Origin: Haloactinomyces albus
Lineage (GTDB): Bacteria; Actinomycetota; Actinomycetes; Mycobacteriales; Pseudonocardiaceae
NCBI RefSeq assembly: GCF_031458135.1
Contig: NZ_JAVDXW010000001.1
Coordinates: 4,216,001 to 4,280,000 of the forward strand
DNA length: 64,000 bases
Reading direction: 5' to 3'
The notes beneath the pieces were generated by a model. That model saw only the letters and a program-made list of their open reading frames with translations. It was not told the origin of the DNA and did not search any database. Made by a program: the position numbers and the translations under genes. Positions 1 to 8,449 of the stretch are shown piece after piece (positions within the stretch are counted from its first letter, which is position 1; every line of letters begins with the position of its first letter).

Positions 1-802
1 CGACCTTGGCCGCGGATACGTCGCGGCGCGCATCCGAGGAGCCTTCGCGCAGGGCGAGAGCGGCGACGTGGACCAAGGGGCGGGCGAAGTCGAGTGCCAC
101 GCGGATGTCGGCCAGGGCATGCTTGAGCGCCTGGTACTCGCCGATCGCTCGTCCGAACTGCTTGCGGGACCTGGCGTGGTCCACCGCTGCGCGCAGCAGG
201 TGCTCACCCGCGCCCAGCAGCTGTGCCGAGCAGGCGAGCACTGCGGTATCGACCGCCCGCACGGTCGTCGCTTCGGCAAGGTCGACGACCTCGGCCCCGG
301 CCTCGACGGGGCACAGCCTGCGCGCCGGATCCACCGAGCGGTGAACCGCACCGGCAACACCGCCGTACAAGGTGGTGCCGTGCAGCACGAAGCGGTGCGT
401 GGCGACGTCGGCGTCGAGCGCGTGGCTGCCCATGTCGGTGACCAGGGCGGTGGCGAGGTTCCCGCCCGAGGCGATGCCTGCGAGGAACTCGTCCTGGTCG
501 GTGCCGCGCAGCAGTGCAGGCAGCAGCGCCGCCGATTCCACCCAGGGCCCGGGGACGGCGTGCCTGCCGAGCGCCTCGAAGGCCACGGTGAGGTCGACTG
601 CGTCGGCGTCCAGGCCGCCCTGCTCCTCGGGTGCCAGCAGCCCGCTGACGCCGAGCTCGGTGAGCCGCTGCCACAGCTTCAGGCCGGCGTCGTGGTCACC
701 GTGGGCCCAGCTCCGCACCACCTGTGGTGTGTTCGAGGCGGCGAGCAGATCGTCGAGGACTTCCGCGAAGCCCCGCTGCTCCTCGGTGAGGGCGAATCTC
801 AT
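1..802 (-). CDS. fadE32: Acyl-CoA dehydrogenase, small-subunit type (FadE32/FadE33-like), partial
   Basis: The start codon (802) lies inside the end of the upstream acyl-CoA dehydrogenase gene (ATGA overlap). The 3' end runs off the window at base 1, so about 267 codons are seen. The protein begins MRFALTEEQ and carries the acyl-CoA dehydrogenase C-terminal helical signature RKQFGRAIGEYQALKH near residue 240. Such proteins oxidise an acyl-CoA to an enoyl-CoA with FAD. In actinobacterial steroid catabolism two unequal dehydrogenases often form an alpha2beta2 enzyme, and the order fadD3, fadE31, fadE32 in Mycobacterium tuberculosis matches this operon. The assignment to fadE32 rather than fadE33 is inference from order and the short N-terminal part; the family is clear. 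Confidence 0.75.
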   Translation of the reverse strand, partial: MRFALTEEQRGFAEVLDDLLAASNTPQVVRSWAHGDHDAGLKLWQRLTELGVSGLLAPEEQGGLDADAVDLTVAFEALGRHAVPGPWVESAALLPALLRGTDQDEFLAGIASGGNLATALVTDMGSHALDADVATHRFVLHGTTLYGGVAGAVHRSVDPARRLCPVEAGAEVVDLAEATTVRAVDTAVLACSAQLLGAGEHLLRAAVDHARSRKQFGRAIGEYQALKHALADIRVALDFARPLVHVAALALREGSSDARRDVSAAKV

Positions 803-1986
803 CGGCGCGCCTCCTTCGGCAGGCCGAGAACGCGCTCGGCGACGATGTTGCGCTGGATCTCGTTGGTGCCTGCATAGATGGGGCCTGCGAGCGAGAACAG
901 GTATCCGTCGGCCCACCGTCCGCCGTCGGGAGCATTGTCGCCGCGGAGTTCGGATTCCGGCCCGAGCAGGTCGAGCGCGGTCTCGTGGAGGGCGATGTCG
1001 AGCTCGGACCAGAAGATCTTGTTGACGCTGCCTGCGGCGCCCATCTCCTCTCCGGCGGCGAGCCGGGTGACCGTGCCCCAGGTGTAGGCGCGGTAGGCCT
1101 GCGCGGCGATCCACGTGTCGACGACCCGGTCCGCTGCCGCGCCCTCCGCCCTACCGCGGGCGTGCTTGCTTTCTGCCTGACGGGTCCACAGCTCGGCCAG
1201 CCGATCCGCCGCGGCACAGAACCGGCCGGGTGAGCGCAGCGAGAGACCACGTTCGTTGCCTGCGGTGCTCATCGCCACTCGCCACCCGTCGTCGGGGGCA
1301 CCGAGCACGTCGCTGTCCGGTACGAACACGTCGTCGAGGAAGATTTCCGCGAATCCGGGTTCGCCGCCCAGCTGTGCGATCGGCCGTACGGTGATACCGG
1401 GAGCGTCGAGGGGGAACAGGAAGTAGGTCAGGCCGCGATGCCGCTGTGCGGAGGGGTTGGAGCGGAACAGCCCGAAGCTCCAGTCCGCGAACACCGCCCG
1501 CGATGACCAGGTCTTCTGGCCGTTGAGTACCCACCCGCCGCGGGTGTCGTCACGGACGGCGGTCGATCGGATCGATGCCAGGTCGCTGCCTGCCTCCGCT
1601 TCCGACCATGCCTGGGCCCACACCTCTTCCCCGGTCGCCATCGAGGGCAGGAACCGGTCCTGCTGCTCCTTGGTGCCGTGCTCGAACAGGATCGGGGCGA
1701 GCAGGAAGAGCCCGTTCTGGCTCACCCTTCCGGGTGCGCCGCTGCGGTAGTACTCCTCCTCGAAGATCACCCACTGCAGCAAGGATGCCGCCCTGCCGTG
1801 GTACTCCCTCGGCCACGAGACGACCGACCAGCGATGCTCGGCCAGCAGCGCCTCCCACTCCTTGTGCGCGGCGAACCCCTCGGCGGTGTCCATCGACGGC
1901 AGCGGTGTGCTGGGGACGTTCTCCGCGAGCCAAGCGCGTGCTTGTGCCCGGAAGGCCAGGTCGATCTCGTCGAAGTCGAGGTTCAT
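799..1986 (-). CDS. fadE31: Acyl-CoA dehydrogenase (FadE31-like)
   Basis: A 395-residue full-length acyl-CoA dehydrogenase. It has the N-terminal helical domain, a middle beta domain with WAQAWSEAEAGSDLAS near residue 130 (FAD/substrate loop) and the C-terminal GTNEIQRNIVAERVLG signature. An in-frame GTG at 1989 is an alternative start; ATG 1986 is preferred because AGGGGAG lies about 8 bases upstream. It is third in the fadD3-led operon, overlaps the crotonase stop, and its own stop overlaps the start of the smaller dehydrogenase. The expected role is dehydrogenation of a late CoA intermediate of steroid C/D-ring breakdown, probably as a complex with its neighbour. The pairing follows from family knowledge; substrate is not shown by sequence. 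Confidence 0.8.
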   Translation of the reverse strand: MNLDFDEIDLAFRAQARAWLAENVPSTPLPSMDTAEGFAAHKEWEALLAEHRWSVVSWPREYHGRAASLLQWVIFEEEYYRSGAPGRVSQNGLFLLAPILFEHGTKEQQDRFLPSMATGEEVWAQAWSEAEAGSDLASIRSTAVRDDTRGGWVLNGQKTWSSRAVFADWSFGLFRSNPSAQRHRGLTYFLFPLDAPGITVRPIAQLGGEPGFAEIFLDDVFVPDSDVLGAPDDGWRVAMSTAGNERGLSLRSPGRFCAAADRLAELWTRQAESKHARGRAEGAAADRVVDTWIAAQAYRAYTWGTVTRLAAGEEMGAAGSVNKIFWSELDIALHETALDLLGPESELRGDNAPDGGRWADGYLFSLAGPIYAGTNEIQRNIVAERVLGLPKEARR

Positions 1987-2879
1987 CACTGTCTCCCCTC
2001 GGCGGACTGTGCGGAGTCCCGCATCGACCGGGCGTCCATGCCCGCCAGTGAGTCCTTGCCCGCCTCGGCGTTGTGGGCGTGCGCGAAGTGGTGCAGCCCG
2101 AACACCGAGTCCATGCCGGTGCGCATGCCTTGCAGGTCCTCGGCCTGGTTCACCGCCTTCTTGGTCAGCGCCAGCCCGAAGCGCGGCATCGCGCTGATCC
2201 GCTCCGCCATCGCCAGCGTGCTCGTCTCCAGCTCCGCACCCGGTACGACGTGGTTGACCATGCCGAGTTCGTGGGCCCGCTGCGCGGTAAACCGGTCGCC
2301 GGTGAACAGGAACTCCTTGGCCGCACGCGGATTCATCACCCAGGGATGGGCGAAGTACTCCACACCGGGGATGCCCATCTTCAGCACGGGGTCGGAGAAG
2401 AACGCGTCGTCGGAGGCGACGATGAAGTCACACGACCAGGCCAGCATCAGGCCACCGGCGATGCACGCGCCGTGCACCATCGCGATCATCGGCTTGGGGA
2501 TCTCCCGCCACCGCCTGCACATCCCGAGGTAGACCTCGGACTCGCGGGCGAAGCGAAAGTCGCCGCCTTCCTTGTCGGTGTGGTCCCACCAGATCACGGA
2601 CTTGCGGTCGAAGGTCCGGTCCACATCGCGATCGGGCGTGGCGATGTCGTGGCCTGCGCAGAAGTGCTTGCCGTTGCCCGACAGCACGATCGCCTTCACC
2701 TCGTCGTCGTCGACTGCACGGGTGAATGCGGCGTCGAGGGCGTAGGTCATCGCGGAGTTCTGCGCGTTGCGGTACTCCGGACGGTTCAACGTCACCACCG
2801 CAACCGGGCCGCGACGTTCGTAGGTGACGACCTCCTGCTCGGAGCCGGTCCCGTCCATGGACTGTGTGCTCTCGGTCAT
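1986..2879 (-). CDS. Enoyl-CoA hydratase/isomerase (crotonase family)
   Basis: A 297-residue crotonase. It contains the CoA-binding and oxyanion segments GNGKHFCAGHDIA near residue 70 and HGACIAGGLMLAWSCD near residue 135, followed by VLKMGIPGVEYFAHPW. The start overlaps the fadD3 stop by one base (TGATG), and the stop overlaps the next acyl-CoA dehydrogenase, so it is translated with them. The role inferred is hydration of an enoyl-CoA made by the neighbouring FadE enzymes. Mycobacterium tuberculosis has no crotonase between fadD3 and fadE31, so this position is a rearrangement; it may do the work of a distant EchA there. The family is certain, the substrate is not. Confidence 0.8.
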   Translation of the reverse strand: MTESTQSMDGTGSEQEVVTYERRGPVAVVTLNRPEYRNAQNSAMTYALDAAFTRAVDDDEVKAIVLSGNGKHFCAGHDIATPDRDVDRTFDRKSVIWWDHTDKEGGDFRFARESEVYLGMCRRWREIPKPMIAMVHGACIAGGLMLAWSCDFIVASDDAFFSDPVLKMGIPGVEYFAHPWVMNPRAAKEFLFTGDRFTAQRAHELGMVNHVVPGAELETSTLAMAERISAMPRFGLALTKKAVNQAEDLQGMRTGMDSVFGLHHFAHAHNAEAGKDSLAGMDARSMRDSAQSAEGRQ

Positions 2880-4459
2880 CAGCTGCTCCTCAGCTCACGT
2901 TTGAGTACCTTGCCCGAGGGGTTGCGGGGCAGGTCGTCGACGAAGGTGACGCCGCGCGGCACCTTGAAGTTCGCCAGGCGTTCCCGGGCGTGGGCGAGGA
3001 CGGCGTCCTCGTCGAGGTCCGCCCCCACCCGTCGTACGACGAAGGCATGGCCGACCTCTCCGAGCCGGTGGTCGGGGACACCCACGACAGCCGACTCGAG
3101 CACGCCGTCGAGGCGGGCGAGAGCCTGTTCCACCTCGGCCGGATAGACGTTGAAGCCGCCGACGATGAACACGTCCTTGAGTCGGTCGGTGATCCTGAGG
3201 TATCCGTCCTGGTCGAGTCGACCGACGTCGCCGGTGTGCAGCCAGCCGTCCTCGTCGATCGCCTCGGCGGTGGCCTCGGGATCGTCGAGGTAGTCGAGCA
3301 TCACGTTCTCGCCGCGAAGCAGGATTTCACCCTCCTCGTCCGCAGGCGGTGGTTCATTGCCGCCGGGCTTTGCGATGCGCACTTCCAGCCCCGCGGCGGC
3401 ACGGCCACAGGTGTTCGCCACCCGGGTGTCCTCGTCGCCCGGGCGGCACATGGTCGCGACCACGGCCTCGGTGAGCCCGTAGGCGGTGAGTACCGTGTCG
3501 AAGCCCATCTCGGACTGCATGCGCTCCACGAGCGCGACCGGCACGGTTGCCGCGCCGGTGACGGCCAGCCGCAGGGAGGACAGGTCGTGCTTCTTCCGCT
3601 CGGGTGACTCGAGCATCGCCTGGTGGATCGCCGGGGCGCCCGGCAGGACGCTGATCCGTTCCTTCTCGACCAGTCGGAAGGTCTCGGTGACATCGAAGAC
3701 CGCTTGCGGTGCCACGGTCGCTCCGGCCAGCAGGCCCACGACGATGCCGCATTTGTAGCCGAAGCTGTGGAAGAACGGATTGACCACGAGGTAACGATCC
3801 GCTGCCGTGACCTGGCCGCACTCGCGCCATGCGGCTGCCACGGAGACGACCTGCCGGTGCGCGGAGCGGGCACCCTTGCTACGGCCGGAAGTGCCCGAGG
3901 TGAACAGGATGTCGGCCACGTCGTCGGGCGTGACCTCGTCGGCCCGGCGCTCCACTGTGGCCTCGTCCACCGCTGCGGCCGACCAGTCCAGGCCCTCCCA
4001 GGGTACGATGCCTTCGCCGCCGGCCGTGCTCGCATCGTAGGGCAGCAGCAGTACGTTCGGCAGCTCGTGGTCCTCGGCCTCGGCTGCGGCAGCGAGCTCG
4101 TCGTACTGTCTGCGGCCGAGGAAGCCGTCCGCGACGGCGACGACCTTGGCGCGGGTGCGGGCGACCATGTCGACCGCCTCGGGCCCGGTGTAGCGGGTGT
4201 TGACCGGGACCAGCGTCCCACCGGCGTAGGTCACCGCGAGTGCGAGCACCTCCCAGCGCCAGGAGTTCGGTGCCCAGAGGCACACCCGGTCGTCCTTCCC
4301 CAGTCCCAGGCCGATCAGCGCTGCGGCCGTGCGGCGCACCTGCTCGTGGAGCTCGCCGTAGGTGAGGCTGAGGTCGCCGTCGACGATGGCCTCACGGGTG
4401 GCGTACTCCTTCGCCGCCGCACGCAGCACACCCGGAAGAGTCTGCCGCTCTGCCTGCAT
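2879..4459 (-). CDS. fadD3: HIP-CoA ligase FadD3 (acyl-CoA synthetase)
   Basis: A 526-residue AMP-forming acyl-CoA synthetase, which activates a carboxylate with ATP and CoA. The P-loop-like motif LFTSGTSGRSKGA lies near residue 190, the adenylate motif YGLTEA near 325, TGDVGRLDQDGYLRITDR near 410 and the C-terminal catalytic Lys motif PRNPSGKVLKREL at the end. The ATG at 4459 has GGAGG 6 bases upstream. It heads a leftward operon with a crotonase and two FadE genes, and faces fadE30 across a KstR2 operator. That is the layout of fadD3 in mycobacteria and Rhodococcus, where it ligates CoA to the steroid indanedione propionate HIP. The gene name rests on context plus family. Confidence 0.85.
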   Translation of the reverse strand: MQAERQTLPGVLRAAAKEYATREAIVDGDLSLTYGELHEQVRRTAAALIGLGLGKDDRVCLWAPNSWRWEVLALAVTYAGGTLVPVNTRYTGPEAVDMVARTRAKVVAVADGFLGRRQYDELAAAAEAEDHELPNVLLLPYDASTAGGEGIVPWEGLDWSAAAVDEATVERRADEVTPDDVADILFTSGTSGRSKGARSAHRQVVSVAAAWRECGQVTAADRYLVVNPFFHSFGYKCGIVVGLLAGATVAPQAVFDVTETFRLVEKERISVLPGAPAIHQAMLESPERKKHDLSSLRLAVTGAATVPVALVERMQSEMGFDTVLTAYGLTEAVVATMCRPGDEDTRVANTCGRAAAGLEVRIAKPGGNEPPPADEEGEILLRGENVMLDYLDDPEATAEAIDEDGWLHTGDVGRLDQDGYLRITDRLKDVFIVGGFNVYPAEVEQALARLDGVLESAVVGVPDHRLGEVGHAFVVRRVGADLDEDAVLAHARERLANFKVPRGVTFVDDLPRNPSGKVLKRELRSS

Positions 4460-4480
4460 TTCGCCTCCTGCACCCTATCA

Positions 4481-4494
4481 ACCAAGTGCTTGCT
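4481..4494. promoter_or_regulatory. KstR2 operator between fadD3 and fadE30
   Basis: The sequence ACCAAGTGCTTGCT fits the published KstR2 consensus AnCAAGnnCTTGnT at every fixed base. It sits in the 78-base gap between divergent fadD3 and fadE30, so one bound repressor dimer could control both operons. The kstR2 gene itself is 2 kb away. Established for the family: KstR2 is released by HIP-CoA, the product of FadD3. Confidence 0.85.
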
Positions 4495-4537
4495 AGGTTA
4501 GTATACGCATGTCGATTCCACCAGACCCGGAGCTCTC

Positions 4538-5722
4538 ATGGACCTGACCCACTCCGCCGAGGACGAGGCCGTTCGCAACGAGATTCGGACTTGGCTCGAG
4601 GAGAACCTCTCCGGTGACTTCGCCGGCCTGCGCGGACGCGGCGGACCCGGCCGTGAGCACGAGGCCTTCGACGAGCGCGTCGCCTGGGACCGTCACCTGG
4701 CCGCCGCTGGCTGGACCTGCCTGGGCTGGCCCGAGGGACACGGTGGACGCGGACTCGGCCTCATCCAGAAGGTGATCTTTCACGAGGAGTACGCCAAGGC
4801 GAACGCGCCCGCCCGAGTCGGCCACATCGGCGAGGAGCTGCTCGGGCCGACGCTGATCGCTTACGGCACCGAGGAGCAGAAGCAGCGGTTCCTGCCGGGT
4901 ATCCGCAACGTCACCGAGCTCTGGTGCCAGGGCTACTCCGAGCCGGGCGCCGGATCGGACCTGGCGTCGGTGTCGACCCGGGCTCGCCTCGAGGGGGACA
5001 GCTGGATACTCGACGGTCAGAAAGTGTGGACCTCGCTCGCCCATGTCGCCGACTGGTGCTTCGTCGTCGCGCGCACCGAGCCGGATTCGAAACGGCATGC
5101 GGGCCTGTCCTACCTGCTCGTGCCCATGGACCAGCCGGGTGTCGAGGTGCGCCCGATCGACCAGCTGACCGGCACCTCCGAGTTCAACGAAATCTTCTTC
5201 GACGGCGCCCGCACCGATGCCTCCCTGGTTGTGGGGGAGCCCGGCGAGGGCTGGAAGGTCGCGATGGCCACGCTCGGATTCGAGCGGGGCGTCTCGACGA
5301 TCGGCCAGCAGGTCGGTTTCCGCCGCGAGCTCGACGGCGTGGTGGCGATGGCGCACGAAAACGGCGCGATCGAGGACCCCGTGATCCGCGACGGACTCGT
5401 GCGCGCCCGGATGGGCCTCGAGGTCATGCGCCTCAACGCGCTGCGCACGTTGGCCGGGTCTTCGACCGGGGCCGACGAGGGACCTGCGGCGTCGATCGCC
5501 AAGCTCGTGTGGGCCACCTGGCACCGCTCCCTCGGCGAGCTCGCGATGGAGGTCGCGGGGGCACCGTCCCTGGTGGCCGACGCGCCGCCGTACGACCTCG
5601 ACCCCTGGCAACGACTCTTTTTGTTCGCTCGAGCCGATACCATCTACGGCGGCTCGAACGAGATTCAGCGCAACATCATCTCCGAGCGCGTGCTCGGCCT
5701 ACCCCGGGAGCCACGACCGTGA
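4538..5722 (+). CDS. fadE30: Acyl-CoA dehydrogenase FadE30
   Basis: A 394-residue acyl-CoA dehydrogenase with all three domains. Recognisable parts are CQGYSEPGAGSDLAS near residue 130 and the C-terminal GSNEIQRNIISERVLGLP. The ATG at 4538 has GGAG 6 bases upstream. It starts a rightward operon with an SDR, kstR2 and fadA6. The same set, fadE30, ipdF-type SDR, kstR2 and fadA6, is co-directional in Mycobacterium tuberculosis (Rv3560c, Rv3559c, Rv3557c, Rv3556c), which supports the name. Known role: alpha-beta dehydrogenation of the CoA thioester of the HIP propionate side chain, the first step after FadD3. Confidence 0.85.
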   Translation: MDLTHSAEDEAVRNEIRTWLEENLSGDFAGLRGRGGPGREHEAFDERVAWDRHLAAAGWTCLGWPEGHGGRGLGLIQKVIFHEEYAKANAPARVGHIGEELLGPTLIAYGTEEQKQRFLPGIRNVTELWCQGYSEPGAGSDLASVSTRARLEGDSWILDGQKVWTSLAHVADWCFVVARTEPDSKRHAGLSYLLVPMDQPGVEVRPIDQLTGTSEFNEIFFDGARTDASLVVGEPGEGWKVAMATLGFERGVSTIGQQVGFRRELDGVVAMAHENGAIEDPVIRDGLVRARMGLEVMRLNALRTLAGSSTGADEGPAASIAKLVWATWHRSLGELAMEVAGAPSLVADAPPYDLDPWQRLFLFARADTIYGGSNEIQRNIISERVLGLPREPRP

Positions 5723-6522
5723 CCACCACTCGCACCGAGCAGCCCACTCCCGACTACGTCCCCGGCCATGGGTTACTGCGCGGCAGGACCGTCGTGGTCA
5801 CCGCCGCCGCCGGAGCCGGCATCGGCGCGTCCATGGTTCGCCGCTGCCTCGAGGAGGATGCCCATGCCGTCGTGCTCGGTGACACGCACGAGCGTCGGCT
5901 CGCAGAGTCGCACGAGCTGCTCGCCGAGGAGTTCGGCGAGGACCGGGTCGCCGCGGTGACCTGTGACGTGACCACCGAGGAACAGGTCACCGCGCTGCTC
6001 GACACCGCGGAGCAGTTCGGCGGGGTGGACGTGATGGTCAACAACGCCGGGCTCGGCGGCACCGCGCCGATCACCGAGATGACCGACGAGCAGTGGTCCC
6101 GCGTACTCGACATTACGCTGACCGGCACCTTCCGTTGTGTCCGTGGCGCGAGCAACCGGATGATCGCGGCAGGGAAGAAGGGCGTGATCCTCAACAACGC
6201 GTCCGTGATCGGATGGCGGGCGCAAGAGGGCCAGGCGCACTACGCCGCAGCCAAGGCCGGGGTGATGGCGCTGACGCGGAGCGCGGCACTCGACCTCGCA
6301 CCGCACGGACTCCGCGTCAATGCGGTCGCCCCGAGCCTCGCCATGCATCCGTTCCTGGCCAAGGTCACCTCCGGCGAGCTGCTTGCGGACCTCAAGCAGC
6401 GCGAGGCTTTTGGGCGTGCCGCGGAGCCGTGGGAGGTGGCGAACGTGATGGTGTTCCTGGCCGGCGACTACTCGTCGTACATGACCGGCGAGGTGGTCTC
6501 GGTCAGCAGCCAGCACGCGTGA
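5719..6522 (+). CDS. ipdF: Short-chain dehydrogenase IpdF-like (Rv3559c type)
   Basis: A 267-residue classical SDR. It has the NAD(P)-binding motif TAAAGAGIGASMVRR near residue 30, NNAGLGG near residue 110 and the catalytic S...YxxxK in NNASVIGW...HYAAAKAG near 150-170. GTG 5719 overlaps the fadE30 stop (GTGA) and is the natural coupled start. It lies between fadE30 and kstR2, where mycobacteria have Rv3559c (IpdF), reported to oxidise the ring hydroxyl of a HIP-CoA derivative. Specific substrate is inferred from position only; SDRs cannot be told apart by motifs. Confidence 0.75.
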   Translation: MTTTRTEQPTPDYVPGHGLLRGRTVVVTAAAGAGIGASMVRRCLEEDAHAVVLGDTHERRLAESHELLAEEFGEDRVAAVTCDVTTEEQVTALLDTAEQFGGVDVMVNNAGLGGTAPITEMTDEQWSRVLDITLTGTFRCVRGASNRMIAAGKKGVILNNASVIGWRAQEGQAHYAAAKAGVMALTRSAALDLAPHGLRVNAVAPSLAMHPFLAKVTSGELLADLKQREAFGRAAEPWEVANVMVFLAGDYSSYMTGEVVSVSSQHA

Positions 6523-6552
6523 CCGGGCGGTGTGACAGGACAGGGAGCACAG

Positions 6553-7176
6553 ATGAGCACACAGCAGCAGGCCGTGAAGACCTCTCGACGGGAGGAACTG
6601 CTCGCGATCGCCGCCGAGCTGTTCGCGCAACGGGGGTTCAGGAACACCACGGTGCGCGACATCGCCGACGCCGCGGGCATCCTGTCCGGGAGCCTCTATC
6701 ACCACTTCGACTCGAAGGAGTCGATGGTCGACGAGATCCTCGACTCCTTTCAGACCGAGCTGTTCCGCAAGTACGAGGAGGTGGTGTCCTCGGACCTCGG
6801 TGTCCGGGCGAAGTTCGAGGCGATCATCCGGATCTCCTTCGAGGCGATTCACGACAACCACTCCGAGGTCGCCATCTACCAGAACGATGCCGCCTACCTC
6901 GTGGAGTTCGACCGGTTCGGCTACTTGAACGAGCGCAACCTGCGGATGCGGCGGATCTGGGTCGGTCTGCTCGAGGAGGGTGTCCGTTCGGGCACTTTCC
7001 GCCCCGACCTCGACGCCGAGGTCGTCTACCGCTTCATCCGCGACACGGTTTGGGTCGCCGTGCGCTGGTACCGCCCTGACGGTGACCTGTCCGCCCACGA
7101 CGTCGCCGAGCAGTATCTCTCGATCCTCCTCGACGGCATCGCAGCACGGCGCCGTCCGATCAAGAAGAGCGGCTGA
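6553..7176 (+). CDS. kstR2: TetR-family repressor KstR2
   Basis: A 207-residue TetR regulator. The N-terminal helix-turn-helix covers about residues 10-60, with the family signature SGSLYHHFDSKE at its end; the rest is an all-helical ligand domain. ATG 6553 is chosen over an in-frame GTG at 6532 because GGGAG lies 6 bases before it. Its place between ipdF and fadA6 is conserved with Mycobacterium tuberculosis Rv3557c. KstR2 represses genes of steroid C/D-ring breakdown and responds to HIP-CoA. At least one perfect copy of its consensus operator occurs in this window, which supports the assignment. Confidence 0.85.
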   Translation: MSTQQQAVKTSRREELLAIAAELFAQRGFRNTTVRDIADAAGILSGSLYHHFDSKESMVDEILDSFQTELFRKYEEVVSSDLGVRAKFEAIIRISFEAIHDNHSEVAIYQNDAAYLVEFDRFGYLNERNLRMRRIWVGLLEEGVRSGTFRPDLDAEVVYRFIRDTVWVAVRWYRPDGDLSAHDVAEQYLSILLDGIAARRRPIKKSG

Positions 7177-7196
7177 GCCGAGAAAGGGAGGCCATC

Positions 7197-8348
7197 GTGC
7201 CCGAGGCCTACATCGTCGACGCCGTCCGGACCCCCGTGGGTCGCCGGGGCGGAGCGCTGGCGCAGACACACTCGGCCGACCTGGGCGCCCACGCCCTGGC
7301 GGCCCTGATGAACCGCTCGGGTGCCGATCCGGCGGCCGTGGACGACGTGATCCTGGGTTGCTGCGACACCATCGGATCCCAGGCCGGTGACATCGCGCGC
7401 ACCGCGTGGCTGGTGGCGGGGCTTGCCGACCACGTGCCCGGGGTGACCATCGACCGGCAGTGCGGCTCCAGCCAGCAGGCGGTCCACTTCGCGGCGCAGG
7501 GCGTGCTGTCCGGGACCCAGGACCTCGTCGTCGCAGGTGGTGTGCAGAACATGTCGGCGATCCCGATCTCATCGGCGATGGAGGTGGGCAGCCGGTTCGG
7601 ATTCTCCACGCCGTTCGCCGAGTCGCCGGGCTGGCTGAAGCGGTACGGCGACCAGGAGATTTCGCAGTTCCGCTCGGCCGAGATGATCGCCGAGAAGTGG
7701 GACGTCCCGCGCGAGGAGATGGAGCAGTTCGCCTACACCAGCCACCAGCGCGCGATCGTGGCGATCGACGAGGGCCGCTTCGCCGCCGAGATCGAGCCGC
7801 TCGGTGACTTCGGCACCGACGAGGGCCCGCGCCGTGACACCTCCCCGGAGAAGATGGCCGGTCTGAACCCGCTCGCCGAGGACGGCCGGATCACCGCCGC
7901 GGTCGCCTCGCAGATCAGTGACGCCGCCTCGGCGATGCTGATCGCCTCGGAGCGGGCGGTGCAGGAACACGGGTTCACCCCCCGCGCCCGGATCCACCAC
8001 CTGTCGGTTCGTGGCGACGATCCGGTCTGGATGCTCACCGGCCCGATTCCGGCGACCCGCCATGCCCTGGAGCGCACCGGCCTGTCGATCGACGACATCG
8101 ACCTGTTCGAGGTCAACGAGGCGTTTGCCTCCGTCGTGCTCGCGTGGGCGCAGGAGACCGGCGCGGATCTGGAGCGGGTGAACGTCAACGGCGGCGGCAT
8201 CGCGCTCGGGCACCCGATCGGTGCGACCGGAACCCGGCTGATGACCACGATGCTCAACGAGCTCGAGCGTCGCGGTGGCCGGTACGGCCTGCAGACGATG
8301 TGCGAGGGCGGCGGCCAGGCCAACGTCACGATCATCGAACGGCTCTGA
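7197..8348 (+). CDS. fadA6: Thiolase FadA6 (acetyl-CoA acetyltransferase)
   Basis: A 383-residue degradative-type thiolase starting at GTG 7197, with AAAGGGAGG just upstream. The acyl-accepting Cys is in IDRQCGSSQQAVHFAA (about residue 90). The active-site His is in NVNGGGIALGHPIGATGTR near 340, and the second Cys is in MCEGGGQANV near the C-terminus. It ends the fadE30 operon, 20 bases after kstR2, as in mycobacteria (Rv3556c). The expected reaction is thiolytic cleavage of a beta-ketoacyl-CoA late in HIP catabolism. A strong hairpin terminator follows. Confidence 0.88.
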   Translation: MPEAYIVDAVRTPVGRRGGALAQTHSADLGAHALAALMNRSGADPAAVDDVILGCCDTIGSQAGDIARTAWLVAGLADHVPGVTIDRQCGSSQQAVHFAAQGVLSGTQDLVVAGGVQNMSAIPISSAMEVGSRFGFSTPFAESPGWLKRYGDQEISQFRSAEMIAEKWDVPREEMEQFAYTSHQRAIVAIDEGRFAAEIEPLGDFGTDEGPRRDTSPEKMAGLNPLAEDGRITAAVASQISDAASAMLIASERAVQEHGFTPRARIHHLSVRGDDPVWMLTGPIPATRHALERTGLSIDDIDLFEVNEAFASVVLAWAQETGADLERVNVNGGGIALGHPIGATGTRLMTTMLNELERRGGRYGLQTMCEGGGQANVTIIERL

Positions 8349-8383
8349 CGACGACTCGGCTCGTGGCCGTCGGCCGCGGAAAG

Positions 8384-8412
8384 CACCCACCTCGCCTGTT
8401 GCGAGGTGGGTG
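8384..8412. terminator. Hairpin terminator between convergent fadA6 and ipdC
   Basis: CACCCACCTCGC pairs with GCGAGGTGGGTG in a perfect 12-base stem with a 5-base loop, in the 101-base gap between the 3' ends of fadA6 (+) and ipdC (-). There is no long T-run on either side; it probably serves both directions. Confidence 0.7.
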
Positions 8413-8449
8413 TGCACATTGGATGGTGCGGGACGCGGTAGCCGAAAGC

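Noticed and set aside
3301-4221. Long Arg/Ser/Pro-rich open frames opposite or within fadD3 and many other genes
   Set aside because: They are typical shadows of high-GC coding DNA without motifs, RBS or sensible composition.
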